A stretch of DNA of 64,000 nucleotides from UBA8079 sp049601915 (GTDB lineage: Bacteria; Pseudomonadota; Alphaproteobacteria; UBA6615), in contig JBMYRB010000003.1 of assembly GCA_049601915.1 (NCBI GenBank), positions 248,001-312,000 on the forward strand, given 5' to 3'. Each line of letters opens with the position of its first letter. Position 1 is the first letter of the stretch. The position numbers and the translations under genes were made by a program. The notes beneath the pieces were generated by a model, which saw nothing but the letters and a program-made list of their open reading frames with translations, searched no databases and had not been told where the DNA came from. Positions 18,650-26,999 of this stretch are shown piece after piece.

Positions 18650-20049
18650 GCGATCTGTTTGGGACACCGCTTTCGGTGATCAATGTCGGGCTGGCACAAT
18701 TCGCCGAACCAATTCGCGCCGCCGGCACCAGTGTGGTCGATGTTAACTGGGCACCACCTGCCCATGATGAGGACATCGCGCGCGCACTCGCCCGCCTCAC
18801 CAACCGCGACGATATCGAGACTGCGAACCAGAAAGCTTTCGCGCGTTACCTTGCCGCACAGCCGACCCTATGTGGCGTCGGTACGGCCCGCGATGTGCTC
18901 GACGGCCTGTGTGAACGAACGATCCTCCATTCCGGCCCACCGATCAGTTGGGATAACATGTGTGCACCGGTTCGCGGTGCAATCGCCGGCGCGTGTGTTT
19001 TCGAAGGCTGGGCCGACACGCCGGAAGATGCCGAGGCGCTTGCAGGGTCGGGTGATATCACTTTCGCACCCTGCCACCATTTTGGTGCCGTGGGTCCGAT
19101 GGCCGGCATCATCAGCCCGACGATGCCGCTCTGGATCATCCAGGACCCGGTCCACGACCACACGACGTTTTCGAACCTGAACGAGGGACTTGGCAAGGTG
19201 CTGCGCTTCGGCGCCAACTCACCCGATGTCATCGCACACCTGGAATGGATGCGCGACGTGCTCGCCCCCGCGTTGGTAGCGACACTCGAGAGCCTCGGCG
19301 ACCTCGAACTCAAGCCCATCATGGCCCAGGCGCTACACATGGGCGACGAAGTGCACAACCGCAACGGTGCGGCGTCTGCATTATTGATTAAGCGATTAAT
19401 ACCCGCTGCCCTCGAGGCCGGCCTCGGCCCAAAAACCCTGTCCGAGGTGATCACCTTCATCAATTCGAACGATCATTTCTTTCTCAACCTCTCGATGGCG
19501 GCGTGCAAATCCATGCTCGACGCCTCCCATGGAGTCCCCGGGTCCAGCCTTGTGACGGCCATGGCGCGCAACGGCGTCAACTTCGGTATCCGGGTGAGCG
19601 GACTGGGTGACACCTGGTTCGAAGCGCCCGCCTCAATCATCGACGGACTGTTTTTCCCCGGCTACAGCGCGGCGGATGCCAATCCCGATCTGGGTGACAG
19701 CTCGATCACCGAGACCTGCGGGATCGGCGCCTTCGCCATGGCTGCTTCGCCCGCCATCGTGCAGTTCGTCGGCGGGACCGCGTCCGACGCGCTCGCGAAT
19801 TCACAGCGTATGGGGCACATCACCTTCGGTCGCAACTCAGCCTTCACCCTGCCGGCACTTGATTTCACGGCTACGCCGGCGGGTATCGATATCCGCAAGG
19901 TGGTGGACACCGGGATCGCGCCCGTTATCAACACCGGCATCGCGCATCGAGAGGCAGGCATCGGACAGGTCGGCGCCGGTATTACCCACGCGCCACTCAC
20001 TTGTTTTTCAGCGGCGGTGGCCGCGCTCGCGGAGACACTTGGTGACTGA
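18646..20049 (+). CDS. allG: DUF1116 protein, oxamate carbamoyltransferase subunit AllG
   Basis: The 467-residue protein belongs to DUF1116 (E. coli YlbE/AllG). Recognisable stretches are SVINVGLAQFAEPIRAAG at the N-terminus, WDNMCAPVRGAIAGACVFEG, HHFGAVGPMAGIISPTMPLW and GHITFGRNSAFTLPALDF. It starts within the allF stop codon overlap, so the three subunits are made in a coupled way. With AllF and AllH it should produce carbamoyl phosphate from oxalurate. The next gene downstream, 29 bases on, is the remains of carbamate kinase, the enzyme that would use this product. Confidence 0.88.
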   Translation: MSDLFGTPLSVINVGLAQFAEPIRAAGTSVVDVNWAPPAHDEDIARALARLTNRDDIETANQKAFARYLAAQPTLCGVGTARDVLDGLCERTILHSGPPISWDNMCAPVRGAIAGACVFEGWADTPEDAEALAGSGDITFAPCHHFGAVGPMAGIISPTMPLWIIQDPVHDHTTFSNLNEGLGKVLRFGANSPDVIAHLEWMRDVLAPALVATLESLGDLELKPIMAQALHMGDEVHNRNGAASALLIKRLIPAALEAGLGPKTLSEVITFINSNDHFFLNLSMAACKSMLDASHGVPGSSLVTAMARNGVNFGIRVSGLGDTWFEAPASIIDGLFFPGYSAADANPDLGDSSITETCGIGAFAMAASPAIVQFVGGTASDALANSQRMGHITFGRNSAFTLPALDFTATPAGIDIRKVVDTGIAPVINTGIAHREAGIGQVGAGITHAPLTCFSAAVAALAETLGD

Positions 20050-20078
20050 TATCTGAGGCTTCGGAAGGAGGCGATCAG

Positions 20079-20929
20079 ATGCCGCCACGCCAGAAGACAG
20101 CCGTCGTTGCAGGCGGCGGAAATTCATCGATCATCGACGCCGACCACAAGTCGATACCCGATCAGTATGCCTATGCCTCCATCACCGCAGGTCACGTCGC
20201 CGACATGATCGAACAGGGCTGGATGTCGTTCTGACCCACAGCAACGGACCGCAGGTCGGGTTTATCCTACGCCGCTCCGAAATTGCGGTCGCCGAGGTTC
20301 CGCCGGTACCCATGGATTAGGCCGGCGCCAACACCCAGGGAGCCATCGGCTGGATGTTCCAGCGGGCCATGCAGAACGAAATGCGCCGCCGCTGCGTCCC
20401 GCGCGAGGCTATCGCAGTGTTCTGGTCGATCGCGCCGATCCGGCATTCGAGGAGCTTTCCAAGCCCATCGGCTCGCATATGATCGAGGCCTTTGCCAAAC
20501 AATACGCTGCCAAGCATGGATGGCACGTGCGCGGGGAAGGCGATCGTGGTTGGCGGCGGGATTCCCGTTTATCGCGACTCCGAGGGAGATTTGCAGGGTT
20601 TGGAGGCCGTCATCGACAAGGACCGCGCCTCAAGCCTGCTGGCCCACGAACTCAACGCGGAGTTTCTGGTCATTACGACGGAAGTCGAGAATGTTGCGTT
20701 GAACATCGGCCAGCCTGACGAAAGCTGGATCGATCGCATGACCGTCTCCGAAGCCCGTGCTCACAAGGCTGACGGTCAGTTTCCCGAGGGAAGTATGGGA
20801 CTAAAAATCGATGCCATTACTGGGTTTATCGAGGCTGGCGGTGCGACAGGGATCATCACCAACCCGCAAAATCTTGGTCGCGCCATCGCCGGAGAGACCG
20901 GCACCTGGATAGTTCCTGACAACAATTGA
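20079..20929 (+). pseudogene. carbamate kinase, inactivated
   Basis: Pieces of one carbamate kinase are spread over all three frames. The N-terminus starts at 20079 behind GGAAGGAG and reads to 20234. A frameshift near 20225 leads into LDVVLTHSNGPQVGFILRRS, the family substrate block. An in-frame TAG at about 20318 stands where PMDYAGANTQG would be expected. A second frameshift near 20420 leads into ADPAFEELSKPIGS. A deletion near 20545 joins GWHVRGEG to AIVVGGGIPVY, losing the segment between. The C-terminal half (VIDKDRASSLLAHEL, GQFPEGSMGLKIDA, GETGTWIV) is well preserved to 20929. Carbamate kinase makes ATP, ammonia and CO2 from carbamoyl phosphate, and normally completes the AllFGH pathway. 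The C-terminal part alone would not be functional. Confidence 0.88.
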
Positions 20930-20981
20930 CGATTCACCTTTTGCGTATCGAGCGGGGTTTGCTATAACCGCGCGCCTCTGA

Positions 20982-21057
20982 TCCGGTGTAGCTCAGTTGG
21001 TAGAGCAAGCGGCTGTTAACCGCTAGGTCGTAGGTTCGAGTCCTACCGCCGGAGCCA
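20982..21057 (+). tRNA. tRNA-Asn (GTT)
   Basis: Acceptor TCCGGTG (20982-20988) pairs with CGCCGGA (21047-21053), with CCA encoded at 21055-21057. The anticodon loop CTGTTAA lies between AGCGG and CCGCT, giving GTT. The D-arm reads AGCTCAGTTGGTAGAGC and the T-arm GGTTCGAGTCC. Confidence 0.97.
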
Positions 21058-21062
21058 ATTCC

Positions 21063-21092
21063 AAGGACCAGCCTTTCGGGCTGGTCCTTTTT
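21063..21092 (+). terminator. intrinsic terminator after tRNA-Asn
   Basis: AAGGACCAGCC and GGCTGGTCCTT form an 11-bp stem with a five-base TTTCG loop, and the T-run continues past the stem. It lies six bases after the tRNA. Confidence 0.92.
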
Positions 21093-21425
21093 GCTTTCGG
21101 CAATGGTCCATATTTTCGACGAAGAACGAAACGCTAGCCGGCGCTTGTCAATGACCCCATTCCCGACATGTTTGAACGGCGATACGGATTGGACCACAGC
21201 TCAGGCACGTGGTGCGAGGCCAGCAGCTTGAATCGGCACACTGAATTGTAGGTGTTATCGCATTCAACTAATTGTGTGCCTAGACCTGTACTAATCGGGA
21301 GAGAATATATTCCACATTGATACAACTGTGCTTAAACTACCGCCCAGATTCCAATCAGATACCAGTTTCAAAACGATGACATTCAACTCCAGCACGGCCG
21401 TGAAAAAAGCACGCTGAGCACCTAT
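21093..21425. other. intergenic stretch without a supported gene
   Basis: No frame here has a convincing start, ribosome-binding site and protein-like composition. The last 90 bases stay open in the frame of the PAS-domain gene from a stop at 21333, so part may be upstream coding sequence or leader of that gene. I see no integrase remnant or att-like copy of the tRNA-Asn end. Confidence 0.5.
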
Positions 21426-21870
21426 GTGCCACTGTCGATTCGCGACGGTGTTATCGAATTTGGTAAGAATTATTGGGCGTCCAAAAGTAAGGAAGACCGC
21501 TTGCCAGCACGCTCGGATATCGATCCGCTCGATATTCCGACGCTGCTTCCCCAGATCGTACTGCTGGAGGTGCGGAACGACCCATGGGATTTCCGTTTTC
21601 GATTGATCGGGACGAATGTCGTCCACCATCGGTTTACGGACTGGACGGGAATCTGGATGTACGAGATTGAACACATGGCATTCCCGAGCCGGATATTTAA
21701 TGCCTGCGTCGACGTGGCGACTTCCGAAAAACCGTTACGCAGCGACACGCCATATGTCGGTCCACGTCAAAACTGTATCCGCGCGGAAGTTATCATCCTG
21801 CCGCTGGGTTGAAGATGGCGCCACCCCGGATATGTTGCTGGTGTTCATCGAACATTTCACAAAAGCCTGA
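21426..21870 (+). pseudogene. PAS-domain protein (PAS_5-like) with a C-terminal frameshift
   Basis: From a GTG at 21426 the frame reads 128 residues with the layout of small alphaproteobacterial PAS_5 proteins: NYWASKSKEDRLPARSDIDP, then FRFRLIGTNVVHHRF. It stops at 21812 right after VIILPLG, while the neighbouring frame continues with DGATPDMLLVFIEHF to a stop at 21870, which is how such proteins end. A single-base indel near 21800-21812 would join both parts into about 148 residues. The loss affects only the last strand, so some function or a sequencing error are possible. Confidence 0.65.
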
Positions 21871-21889
21871 CTGGGCGTTCAAACGATCG

Positions 21890-22774
21890 CTATCCGGCTT
21901 TTGTCGGTCGCTCTCGTTGTACGATGTAGATACCGCTGAGAACGATGATCCCTGCTCCTACTAACGTCCAGAGATCGGGAAAATCACCGAACAACGCCAA
22001 ACCCAGCACGGTTGCCCAGATCAACTCGCTATAGGCGAACGGTGCAACAAGCGGCGCCTCGGCGCGTTGATAGGCCATGATAATGGCCCAATGGCCCAAT
22101 CCACCGAGGAAACCCGCGACAATCAACATGCCCCATTGGGCAAGCGTCGGGGTTTGCCAGAAAAAAGGCACGATCAGGCTCATCAGAACACCTCCCACAA
22201 TCGCGGAGTAGAACACGGAGGTTATGGGGTCCGTCCGGTGGCTGATCATTCGTGTGATGATCTGATAGACGGCATAGAAGATCGCGACGGCGATCGGTAG
22301 CAGCGCAGCGAGCTGGAACAAGCCGCCGCCCGGCCGGACAATCACGATCATGCCGACAAACCCGACAAACACCGCGACCCACCGGCGCAACCCGACCCGC
22401 TCCTTGAGGATCGGCACGGAGAGCGCGGTGATTAGCAGCGGCGCGATGAAGGTGATCGAAACCGCATCGGCCAGTGGCATGAAACCCACGGCGGTAAACA
22501 TACAGGCGGTCGCCAGGAGCACGAGGATCGATCGAACAAACTGCAGTCCCTTGTCGGATCCGGACAGAAGCGTCGGGGTCCGCCGCGGGAAGATAGCCAG
22601 AATGAATACAGTATGAAAAAAATAACGACCCCAGATGATCTCCACGAGCGGCAGTTCCTGGATCCGCAATTCCTTCACGAACCCATTCATCGTTGCGAAG
22701 CACAACACCGCGAAACACATCATCAGGACACCGCGAAAGGGTGCATCTGTCGGGCGTGTAGTTGCTGTCGACAT
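21890..22774 (-). CDS. EamA/DMT family transporter
   Basis: The 294-residue protein has ten predicted membrane helices in two EamA repeats, for example GVLMMCFAVLCFATMNGFVK and VRSILVLLATACMFTAVGFM in the first half and a matching set ending AYSELIWATVLGLALFGDFP, WTLVGAGIIVLSGIYIV. The family exports small metabolites or amino acids across the inner membrane; the substrate cannot be read. I use the ATG at 22774 rather than the TTG at 22786. It is close in type to the gene at 26996-27901, with FVGMIVIVRPG and FAGALVIIRPG in equivalent positions, so the two may be distant paralogues. Confidence 0.9.
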   Translation of the reverse strand: MSTATTRPTDAPFRGVLMMCFAVLCFATMNGFVKELRIQELPLVEIIWGRYFFHTVFILAIFPRRTPTLLSGSDKGLQFVRSILVLLATACMFTAVGFMPLADAVSITFIAPLLITALSVPILKERVGLRRWVAVFVGFVGMIVIVRPGGGLFQLAALLPIAVAIFYAVYQIITRMISHRTDPITSVFYSAIVGGVLMSLIVPFFWQTPTLAQWGMLIVAGFLGGLGHWAIIMAYQRAEAPLVAPFAYSELIWATVLGLALFGDFPDLWTLVGAGIIVLSGIYIVQRERPTKAG

Positions 22775-22887
22775 CAGGTTTGGCAAACAATCAAGGGATC
22801 AAATATTGGACGAGATTCGGAAAAATAGAGCACGCTACGCATAACACAAACCGGCCCAGAAACCCTTCCCGACAATAGGACCTCGCC

Positions 22888-23229
22888 ATGACCAAGAACT
22901 ATCACGCCATATCCGACGCGCAGGATGCCCGTGCGACCGCACTGTTTCGAGCCGCCCCCGATATCATGCGCGGCCACCGCAACGTGACCCAGGCAGCACA
23001 ATTACCTTCGGCCCTCGATGTAAAAACGACGGAGCTGATGGCTCTGGCAATCGCCATCGTGCAACGTTGTGAAGGCTGCGTCGTCTATCACACCAAGCAA
23101 TCGGTGGCCCGCGGGGCCAGCCGAGAGGAAATTTGCGATACGATCGCTGTGTCCATCGAAATGGGCGGTGGCCCTGCCACGGTTTACGGCGCAGACGCTC
23201 TGGCAGCGTTCGACGCTTTCAGCAAATAG
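22888..23229 (+). CDS. AhpD-like carboxymuconolactone decarboxylase family protein
   Basis: The 113-residue protein has the AhpD-type redox centre QRCEGCVVYHTKQS with Cys61, Cys64 and His68, followed by the helical segment ARGASREEICDTIAVSIEMGGG. Family members act as alkylhydroperoxidase or peroxidatic disulfide enzymes, or as decarboxylases lacking the CxxC; the intact CxxC favours a thiol redox role. It stands alone, divergent from the EamA gene and followed by a lipoprotein gene on the same strand. Confidence 0.85.
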   Translation: MTKNYHAISDAQDARATALFRAAPDIMRGHRNVTQAAQLPSALDVKTTELMALAIAIVQRCEGCVVYHTKQSVARGASREEICDTIAVSIEMGGGPATVYGADALAAFDAFSK

Positions 23230-23298
23230 ACCCGCACACGCTGCGTTTTGGGCAAGCATCGATTGGCGCGACTCACGACGCATTGATACGAGTTTCCC

Positions 23299-23802
23299 AT
23301 GTTTTCCGGGCGACGCACCCTCAAAACAAACGCACTTCTGTTCGCGGCATTGTTTGCGCTGGCGGCATGTGTCCATGGCGCGAAGCTGCAGCCCACCTCT
23401 TCGGATGAGGGAAAGTCGGGTGTCGAGAAGAGCTTCTCACTTCTGACAGACATACCCATTCCGCCGGAATCGTCACTGAATGTAGAACGTTCGCTCATTC
23501 TCGGTGATCTGGACCGCTGGACCGGACGGATCGTTCTGAATGTCGGCAAAGATGCACCGCCGACATTCGCGATTTACCAGACGCAAATGCCCAATTTCGG
23601 TTGGTCACCGATCATGAGTGTGCAGGCAGAAATCAGTGTCCTGTCGTTTACCCGAGGCGAGCGCGCGGCAACCGTTCAGATCGAGGGCCGAACCCTCGGT
23701 GGGAGCATAGCAACGATCACCGTCGCGCCCCGGCAGTCCGGTACTTCGCCCAGCGTGGGAGCCGGCGCCAACGCCCCGGTTCAGGTCACACCCGTACGCT
23801 GA
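23299..23802 (+). CDS. predicted lipoprotein of unknown function
   Basis: The 167-residue product has a basic start, a hydrophobic run and the lipobox LAAC with Cys24, so it is probably lipidated and anchored in a membrane facing the periplasm. The mature part contains DIPIPPESSLNVERSLILGD and a mixed beta pattern up to RTLGGSIATITVAPRQ. Similar short lipoproteins are common in alphaproteobacteria without known role. Its stop touches the end of the convergent PqiA-like gene. Confidence 0.75.
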   Translation: MFSGRRTLKTNALLFAALFALAACVHGAKLQPTSSDEGKSGVEKSFSLLTDIPIPPESSLNVERSLILGDLDRWTGRIVLNVGKDAPPTFAIYQTQMPNFGWSPIMSVQAEISVLSFTRGERAATVQIEGRTLGGSIATITVAPRQSGTSPSVGAGANAPVQVTPVR

Positions 23803-24306
23803 TTACGTGTTGCCGGCAAGCATGCTCAGCCGTCGCGTGGCCCAGGTCGATACCAGAACAGCTGCCGAAAAGACGATCGCGCCGATCTGAATGTCGGCGC
23901 TCGTCAGCAAGCGCCCATCCGCAACGAGCACGATCAAAGCGATAATGAACACATCCAGCATCGACCATTTCGAGAACGTCGCTAACCAGCCGAGAACCGG
24001 GCGGGCATAACTGCTGGTCGCATCGAGGTAAAACCATAACGCGATACCCGTGATGATCTTCACCACGGGAAACACGATGGAGAACAGGAAGGTTATCGCG
24101 AAAAGGAACCAGTCACCTTCATCAAGGAACGCCAGTACGCTTTCGACCAGCGAGAAATCCTGGGAGATGAACAGGGAGCGGACCGTAATCGCGGGAAGTA
24201 GCAGCCCGGCGATCAGCGCCGCCAACGTAGCCACGAGCACCAGCCCGAGGATTCGATCAAACCCCTGGGCGCGTCTGGACAGCGGGCCCGGCAGCGTTGA
24301 ACGCAT
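23803..24306 (-). CDS. PqiA-domain integral membrane protein
   Basis: The 167-residue protein has four predicted membrane helices with the PqiA-domain text: LLLPAITVRSLFISQDFSLVES between helices 1 and 2, FPVVKIITGIALWFYLD, and WSMLDVFIIALIVL. PqiA works with MCE-domain proteins in lipid traffic between the membranes of Gram-negative bacteria. This one is half the size of E. coli PqiA, which has two such modules, and no MCE gene is adjacent, so the partner is unknown. Confidence 0.82.
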   Translation of the reverse strand: MRSTLPGPLSRRAQGFDRILGLVLVATLAALIAGLLLPAITVRSLFISQDFSLVESVLAFLDEGDWFLFAITFLFSIVFPVVKIITGIALWFYLDATSSYARPVLGWLATFSKWSMLDVFIIALIVLVADGRLLTSADIQIGAIVFSAAVLVSTWATRRLSMLAGNT

Positions 24307-24425
24307 GGAATCGCGCTTCCTTCATCGTCAAGCCATCTTTCGGATTGAGGGATGGCAGATTGCGGCGGCAGTATAGCCCCAACTGACCGCATAGATCGCC
24401 GCCCTTCGATCGTCAACAGGAAGCC

Positions 24426-25460
24426 ATGAGTATGCCCCAGCACCGGAACCGTCACGTCGTCCTCAAAGAGCGCGCAACCGCCCTTCCCGAAGCCGAGCTG
24501 TTCGAATTGGCGGAGGGCGATGCCCCCGTCCCTGGCGATGGTGAAGTCCTGATCAACAATATCTATGTCACAGCGGACCCCGGCATGAAGGGCTGGATCA
24601 GCAAGGCCCGGAACTACGCCAGCGTCGAAACCGGTACGACCATGCATTCCTTCAGCGTTGGCGTCGTTGTGGAGTCCAACCATCCCGACGTCGACGAAGG
24701 CGATGTCGTCACGGCCAATACGGGCTGGGCAGAATACGCCGTCGCCGATCCCGCGCGTGCTACCTTTCGAAAGGTCGACCCGAACGACGGCCCTCTTTCC
24801 ACCGCCCTCGGTATCCTGGGTATTAACGGCTTCACGGCTTACTTCGGCCTGCTCGAGGTTGGCAAACCCAGGGCCGGCGATACGGTCCTGGTCTCGACAG
24901 CTGCCGGCGCGGTCGGCAGCGCCGTGGGACAGATCGCCAAGATCAAGGGCTGCCGGACCGTGGGCATCGCCGGCGGCGCGGACAAAACCGCGCTTTGCAC
25001 CGATGTCTTCGGGTTCGATACCACCATCGACTATAAGGCCGTCGACAATCTCGACGCCGCGATCCGCCAGGCATGCCCCGACGGTATCGATGTCTATTTC
25101 GACAATGTCGGCGGCGAGACCCTCGACATCGTCCTCGGCCAGGTCAATTTGCACGGGCGTGTTGTCATTTGCGGCACGGCCTCCACGGATGCCTGGATTC
25201 CCCAACCCAGCGGGCTGCGCCCCGAGCGCAACTTGCTGGTGAATCGGATTCGCATGGAGGGCTTCCTGACGTTTGACTTTGCAGAACGCTATGGCGAGGC
25301 ACATGACGACCTCAGCAACTGGGTCCGCGACGGCAAGATCCAGTACCGCGAGGACATTGTCGATGGACTGGAGAATGCCGGCGCTGCCCTGGCCGGGCTC
25401 TACGCGGGCCGGAACATGGGCCGCCAGTTGATCCGGGTCCGCCCGGACCCGTACCTCTAA
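24426..25460 (+). CDS. NADP-dependent MDR oxidoreductase (CurA/leukotriene B4 12-hydroxydehydrogenase-like)
   Basis: The 344-residue zinc-free medium-chain reductase has NNIYVTADPGMKGWI near residue 45, GINGFTAYFGLLEVG, the nucleotide motif STAAGAVGSAVGQIAKIKGC and YFDNVGGETLD. This is the pattern of prostaglandin/curcumin reductases, which reduce alkenal or alkenone double bonds with NADPH. The ATG at 24426 has CAGGAAG before it; a second ATG at 24432 is possible. Its end overlaps the convergent methyltransferase gene by four bases. Confidence 0.9.
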   Translation: MSMPQHRNRHVVLKERATALPEAELFELAEGDAPVPGDGEVLINNIYVTADPGMKGWISKARNYASVETGTTMHSFSVGVVVESNHPDVDEGDVVTANTGWAEYAVADPARATFRKVDPNDGPLSTALGILGINGFTAYFGLLEVGKPRAGDTVLVSTAAGAVGSAVGQIAKIKGCRTVGIAGGADKTALCTDVFGFDTTIDYKAVDNLDAAIRQACPDGIDVYFDNVGGETLDIVLGQVNLHGRVVICGTASTDAWIPQPSGLRPERNLLVNRIRMEGFLTFDFAERYGEAHDDLSNWVRDGKIQYREDIVDGLENAGAALAGLYAGRNMGRQLIRVRPDPYL

Positions 25461-25954
25461 GGCCGTCGTGCTGACAGCGCACGCTCTTCGACGCGTATCC
25501 GCAAGGCCAGAACCACGGCATTTGCCAGCCCGAAGATGACCGCCAGCTCCCACACACCCGCGATCATCGGCACGACGATGATCTCCGCCTCGACATTGAG
25601 ATAATTCGGGTGACGCACAAAACGGAACGGCCCGCGCCAGACCAGGGGTGCATCGGGGACCATGATGATCCGGGTGATCCAGTAACGCCCGAGGCTGGTC
25701 AGCACCCAGACACGGCCAAGTTGCAACAGCACGAACACGCCCAGAAGGACCGGTCCGATGAAGCTGTCACCCGGGACGAACAGTAGCAGGCAGATGGACC
25801 AGGCCACGTGGAGTCCGACGATCAGCGGATAGTGTGCCGCGCCGACCTCCTTGCCGCCCTCGGCGAGCAAACGTCGCGTGTTGACCCGGGCAATCGCCAG
25901 TTCCACGAGACGTTGAATGACGATCAGTACGACCAACAAATACCAGAGGGTCAT
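25457..25954 (-). CDS. isoprenylcysteine carboxyl methyltransferase family protein
   Basis: This 165-residue membrane protein has four to five hydrophobic helices and the ICMT/PEMT signature FRFVRHPNYLNVEAE near residue 110, with a C-terminal helix and basic tail. Bacterial members next to type III polyketide synthases (BpsB in Bacillus is the characterised case) methylate the alkylpyrone or resorcinol product. It follows the broken type III PKS by five bases on the same strand, so that role is likely here, but its substrate source now looks lost. Confidence 0.85.
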   Translation of the reverse strand: MTLWYLLVVLIVIQRLVELAIARVNTRRLLAEGGKEVGAAHYPLIVGLHVAWSICLLLFVPGDSFIGPVLLGVFVLLQLGRVWVLTSLGRYWITRIIMVPDAPLVWRGPFRFVRHPNYLNVEAEIIVVPMIAGVWELAVIFGLANAVVLALRIRVEERALSARRP

Positions 25955-25959
25955 GATGC

Positions 25960-26999
25960 CTACAGCAGCGCAAAGGACGCTGTAAAACCTGGCCCCATCG
26001 CCGACATCAGCCAGTTGCCCGGAAGGCCTTCGCGCAGGGTCTCCGCTAGAACGAACATCACCGTCGCGGCCGACATGTTGCCGAACCGGCGCAGGATATC
26101 GCGCGTGATCACAAGATCTCCTTTCGGCAGTACGAAGACCTCCTCCAGCGCATCGAGGACCTTCGCGCCGCTCGGATGGGATGCATGACGCGTGATGTCC
26201 TGTGGCCCAAGGCGGTGGCGTTCGAGAAACGCATATGCGGGTTCCCGCAACCTGGTGCGCACCAGGTTGGGAATGTCGCGCGAAACCAAGACGCCTAGTC
26301 CGTCGTCACCAACCTCCCACCCCATGACGTCGAGGGAATCCTCCCAGGTGTGCTCCGCCCATCCCGCAATCGCAGGACCGGACTGTTGGCAAACCAGCGA
26401 CGTGCCCGCCGCCCCGACGCCGAACAGGGCAGTCGCAATTATATTGCTCTTGGACGTGTCATTGACCCGGAACGTCAGACCGCAGAGTTCGACGACCAGA
26501 TACAACACGCGGGCGTCCGGCTGATTCGCGGCCATCTGTGCCGCACGTACCAGCCCGCTGACGCGACCGGCACAACCGAGCCCGAACACGGGCAGGCGCT
26601 GCACGTTACGTCGAAACGGGAGCCTCTAGAGCAACAACGCATCGAGACTGGGTGTCGCCACATCGGTTGTCGACACGACCACGAACGCATCTACGTCCGC
26701 CGCGGTGATGCCGCCTGATCGACCAGGTCCCGGCTGACCCGGCTCAGAAGCTCGACGGCGTTTTCGACATACAGGTCGTTCCGCTCGGAGAACGGATGGT
26801 CTTTTGCGTACCAATCGATCGGCATACAGGAATGCCGCGTCTCGATGGCCGTATTCCGATAGCGATCGTTAAACCGGTCGAACCTGGGCACATCGGTTGC
26901 GAAGATTTCTCGCGACCGTTCGATGACCTCACCCTGATCGAGGATATGATCGGGGACGGCCGTGGCGACCGCCGATATATGGGCACGCGATTTCATCAT
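25960..26999 (-). pseudogene. type III polyketide synthase, inactivated by frameshift and nonsense codon
   Basis: The gene starts at 26999, overlapping the upstream EamA stop as ATGA. Frame one reads MMKSRAHISAVATAVPDH to VSRDLVDQAAS. A missing G near 26711-26714 shifts it; in the next frame GITAADVDAFVVVSTT and TPSLDALL continue the chalcone-synthase pattern. At 26626-26628 a TAG stands where homologues have Glu (LL-stop-RLPFRRNV), consistent with GAG to TAG. The remainder is intact with the catalytic Cys in FGLGCAG, the His region HPSGAKVL and the Asn in FGNMSAATVMFVL. The intact enzyme would have had about 345 residues and made alkylpyrones or alkylresorcinols from acyl-CoA and malonyl-CoA. 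Confidence 0.88.
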
